DNA of 5,464 nucleotides from Hyphomicrobiales bacterium (GTDB taxonomy: Bacteria; Pseudomonadota; Alphaproteobacteria; Rhizobiales; Aestuariivirgaceae). The notes below the pieces were generated by a model that had not been told where the DNA came from, ran no database searches, and worked only from the letters and a program-made list of their open reading frames with translations. The DNA is taken from positions 1 through 5,464 of the forward strand of contig JALVRJ010000160.1 of NCBI GenBank assembly GCA_027031305.1. The letters are read 5' to 3'. The translations under genes and the position numbers were made by a program. Positions 4,898 through 5,464 of this stretch are shown here, piece after piece. Position 1 is the stretch's first letter; every line of letters starts with the position of its first letter.

Positions 4898-5029
4898 GCC
4901 GCCACCGACCTCGTGAGTGTTGATTCGCGCTCGCGCCGGCCCGCAGGACGCGGACCCGGTGATCCTGGCGGACATGAAAGCGCAAACATGGTTAAGGCGT
5001 CGTAAAGACCCGTGGGTCATGATGAACAC
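4898..5029. promoter_or_regulatory. Divergent promoter region between the DUF3426-like gene and ftsE
   Basis: 132 bases separate two divergent starts, so promoters in both directions are expected here. I see no strong -35/-10 pair. Notable sites are a GANTC site (4922-4926), a TTAA-N7-TAAA motif (4992-5006) that is one base off the CtrA full-box pattern TTAA-N7-TTAA, and the palindrome GACCC-GT-GGGTC (5007-5018) eleven bases before the ftsE start. Confidence 0.5.
4992..5006 (+). promoter_or_regulatory. CtrA-box-like motif upstream of ftsE
   Basis: TTAA, seven bases, then TAAA: a 7-of-8 match to the alphaproteobacterial CtrA box TTAA-N7-TTAA. It lies 23 bases before the ftsE start. TTAA is rarer in GC-rich DNA, which raises its weight a little, but the motif is short and the call is an inference. 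Confidence 0.3.
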
Positions 5030-5464
5030 ATGAATAACGATTCTCCCATCGTCAGGTTCGACAGGGTGGGGCTGCGCTACGGCAACGGGCCGGAGGTGTT
5101 GCGCGACATCTCCTTCAGCCTGGCCAATGGCGACATGGTGTTTCTCACCGGCCCTTCCGGCGCCGGCAAGAGCAGCCTGCTGCGCCTGATGTACCTGGCG
5201 TTGCATCCCACGCGCGGGCGCATCGAGATGTTCGGACAGGACGTCTCCACCCTGCCGCGCCCCGCCCTGGCCCGCTTGCGGCGGCACTTCGGCGTGGTCT
5301 TTCAGGACTTTCGCCTGCTCGACCACCTGACCACCTTCGAAAACGTGGCCCTGCCGCTGCTGGTGCGCGGCGAGAAGATTGCGCATTTCGGCCAGAACGT
5401 GCTGGAACTGCTGCACTGGGTGGGCCTTGGCCATCGCGTGCACGCCCGACCCAGCGTGCTCTCC
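5030..5464 (+). CDS. ftsE: FtsE, cell-division ABC transporter ATP-binding protein (N-terminal part)
   Basis: The first 145 codons of FtsE, the cytoplasmic ATPase that pairs with the membrane protein FtsX. In bacteria where it has been studied, FtsEX acts at the divisome to control peptidoglycan hydrolases during septation. The Walker A motif GPSGAGKS is at 41-48 (Lys47). The Q-loop segment FGVVFQDFRLLDHLTTFENVALPL (87-110, Gln92) is nearly diagnostic for FtsE. The window ends at VLS, just where the signature LSGGEQQR motif would begin, so Walker B and the H-loop lie outside. ATG at 5030 is chosen because it gives the usual short N-terminus before the first strand (IVRFDRVGLRYG). An in-frame GTG at 5012 would add six residues. 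No good Shine-Dalgarno is visible before either. ftsX is expected directly downstream, outside the window. Confidence 0.95.
   Translation, partial: MNNDSPIVRFDRVGLRYGNGPEVLRDISFSLANGDMVFLTGPSGAGKSSLLRLMYLALHPTRGRIEMFGQDVSTLPRPALARLRRHFGVVFQDFRLLDHLTTFENVALPLLVRGEKIAHFGQNVLELLHWVGLGHRVHARPSVLS

Noticed and set aside
4898..5443. N-terminal extension of the DUF3426-like frame to 5443
   Set aside because: The extension is antisense to ftsE and has shadow composition. The ATG at 4897 begins the plausible protein.

Overview
The window looks like chromosomal DNA of a GC-rich alphaproteobacterium, perhaps of the Rhodospirillales. I infer this from protein character and gene company: an alphaproteobacterial-type D-amino-acid transaminase, a CelD/BcsL-like acyltransferase, and a DUF3426-like membrane protein divergent from ftsE. 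It is not a taxonomic assignment. I see no insertion sequence, CRISPR array, tRNA, rRNA or phage gene.

Left part (1-1785, + strand): the 3' end of a lipid-linked polysaccharide flippase (Wzx/MATE-like) overlaps by ATGA a CelD/BcsL-like GNAT acyltransferase. Together they suggest the tail of an exopolysaccharide export and acyl-decoration operon.

Middle: a 426-base gap (1786-2211) separates converging genes. It holds a hairpin just after the acyltransferase stop and a textbook intrinsic terminator that works on the minus strand (1929-1956). Between that terminator and the transaminase stop are two further inverted repeats and an AT-rich island. This is either a long structured 3' UTR of the transaminase mRNA or an unannotated small RNA. 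On the minus strand then come a PLP fold-type IV D-amino-acid transaminase (2212-3066) and a POD/Blh-type metallo-beta-lactamase-fold protein, probably a persulfide dioxygenase (3140-4045). A strong intrinsic terminator (3085-3113) separates these two genes, and a possible transaminase promoter is superimposed on it.

Right part: a single-pass membrane protein with a DUF3426-like C-terminal domain (4256-4897, minus) lacks the N-terminal zinc ribbon that usually goes with this domain. It is divergent from ftsE (5030 to the window end, +), the ATPase of the FtsEX cell-division complex. The 132-base divergent region holds a near match to a CtrA box, one GANTC site (another lies just inside ftsE), and a short palindrome next to the ftsE start.

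Most of the window is ordinary housekeeping and envelope genes. The parts most worth a second look are the structured 1929-2130 intergenic region and the promoter-terminator overlap near 3085-3143. I found no convincing new multi-gene system.
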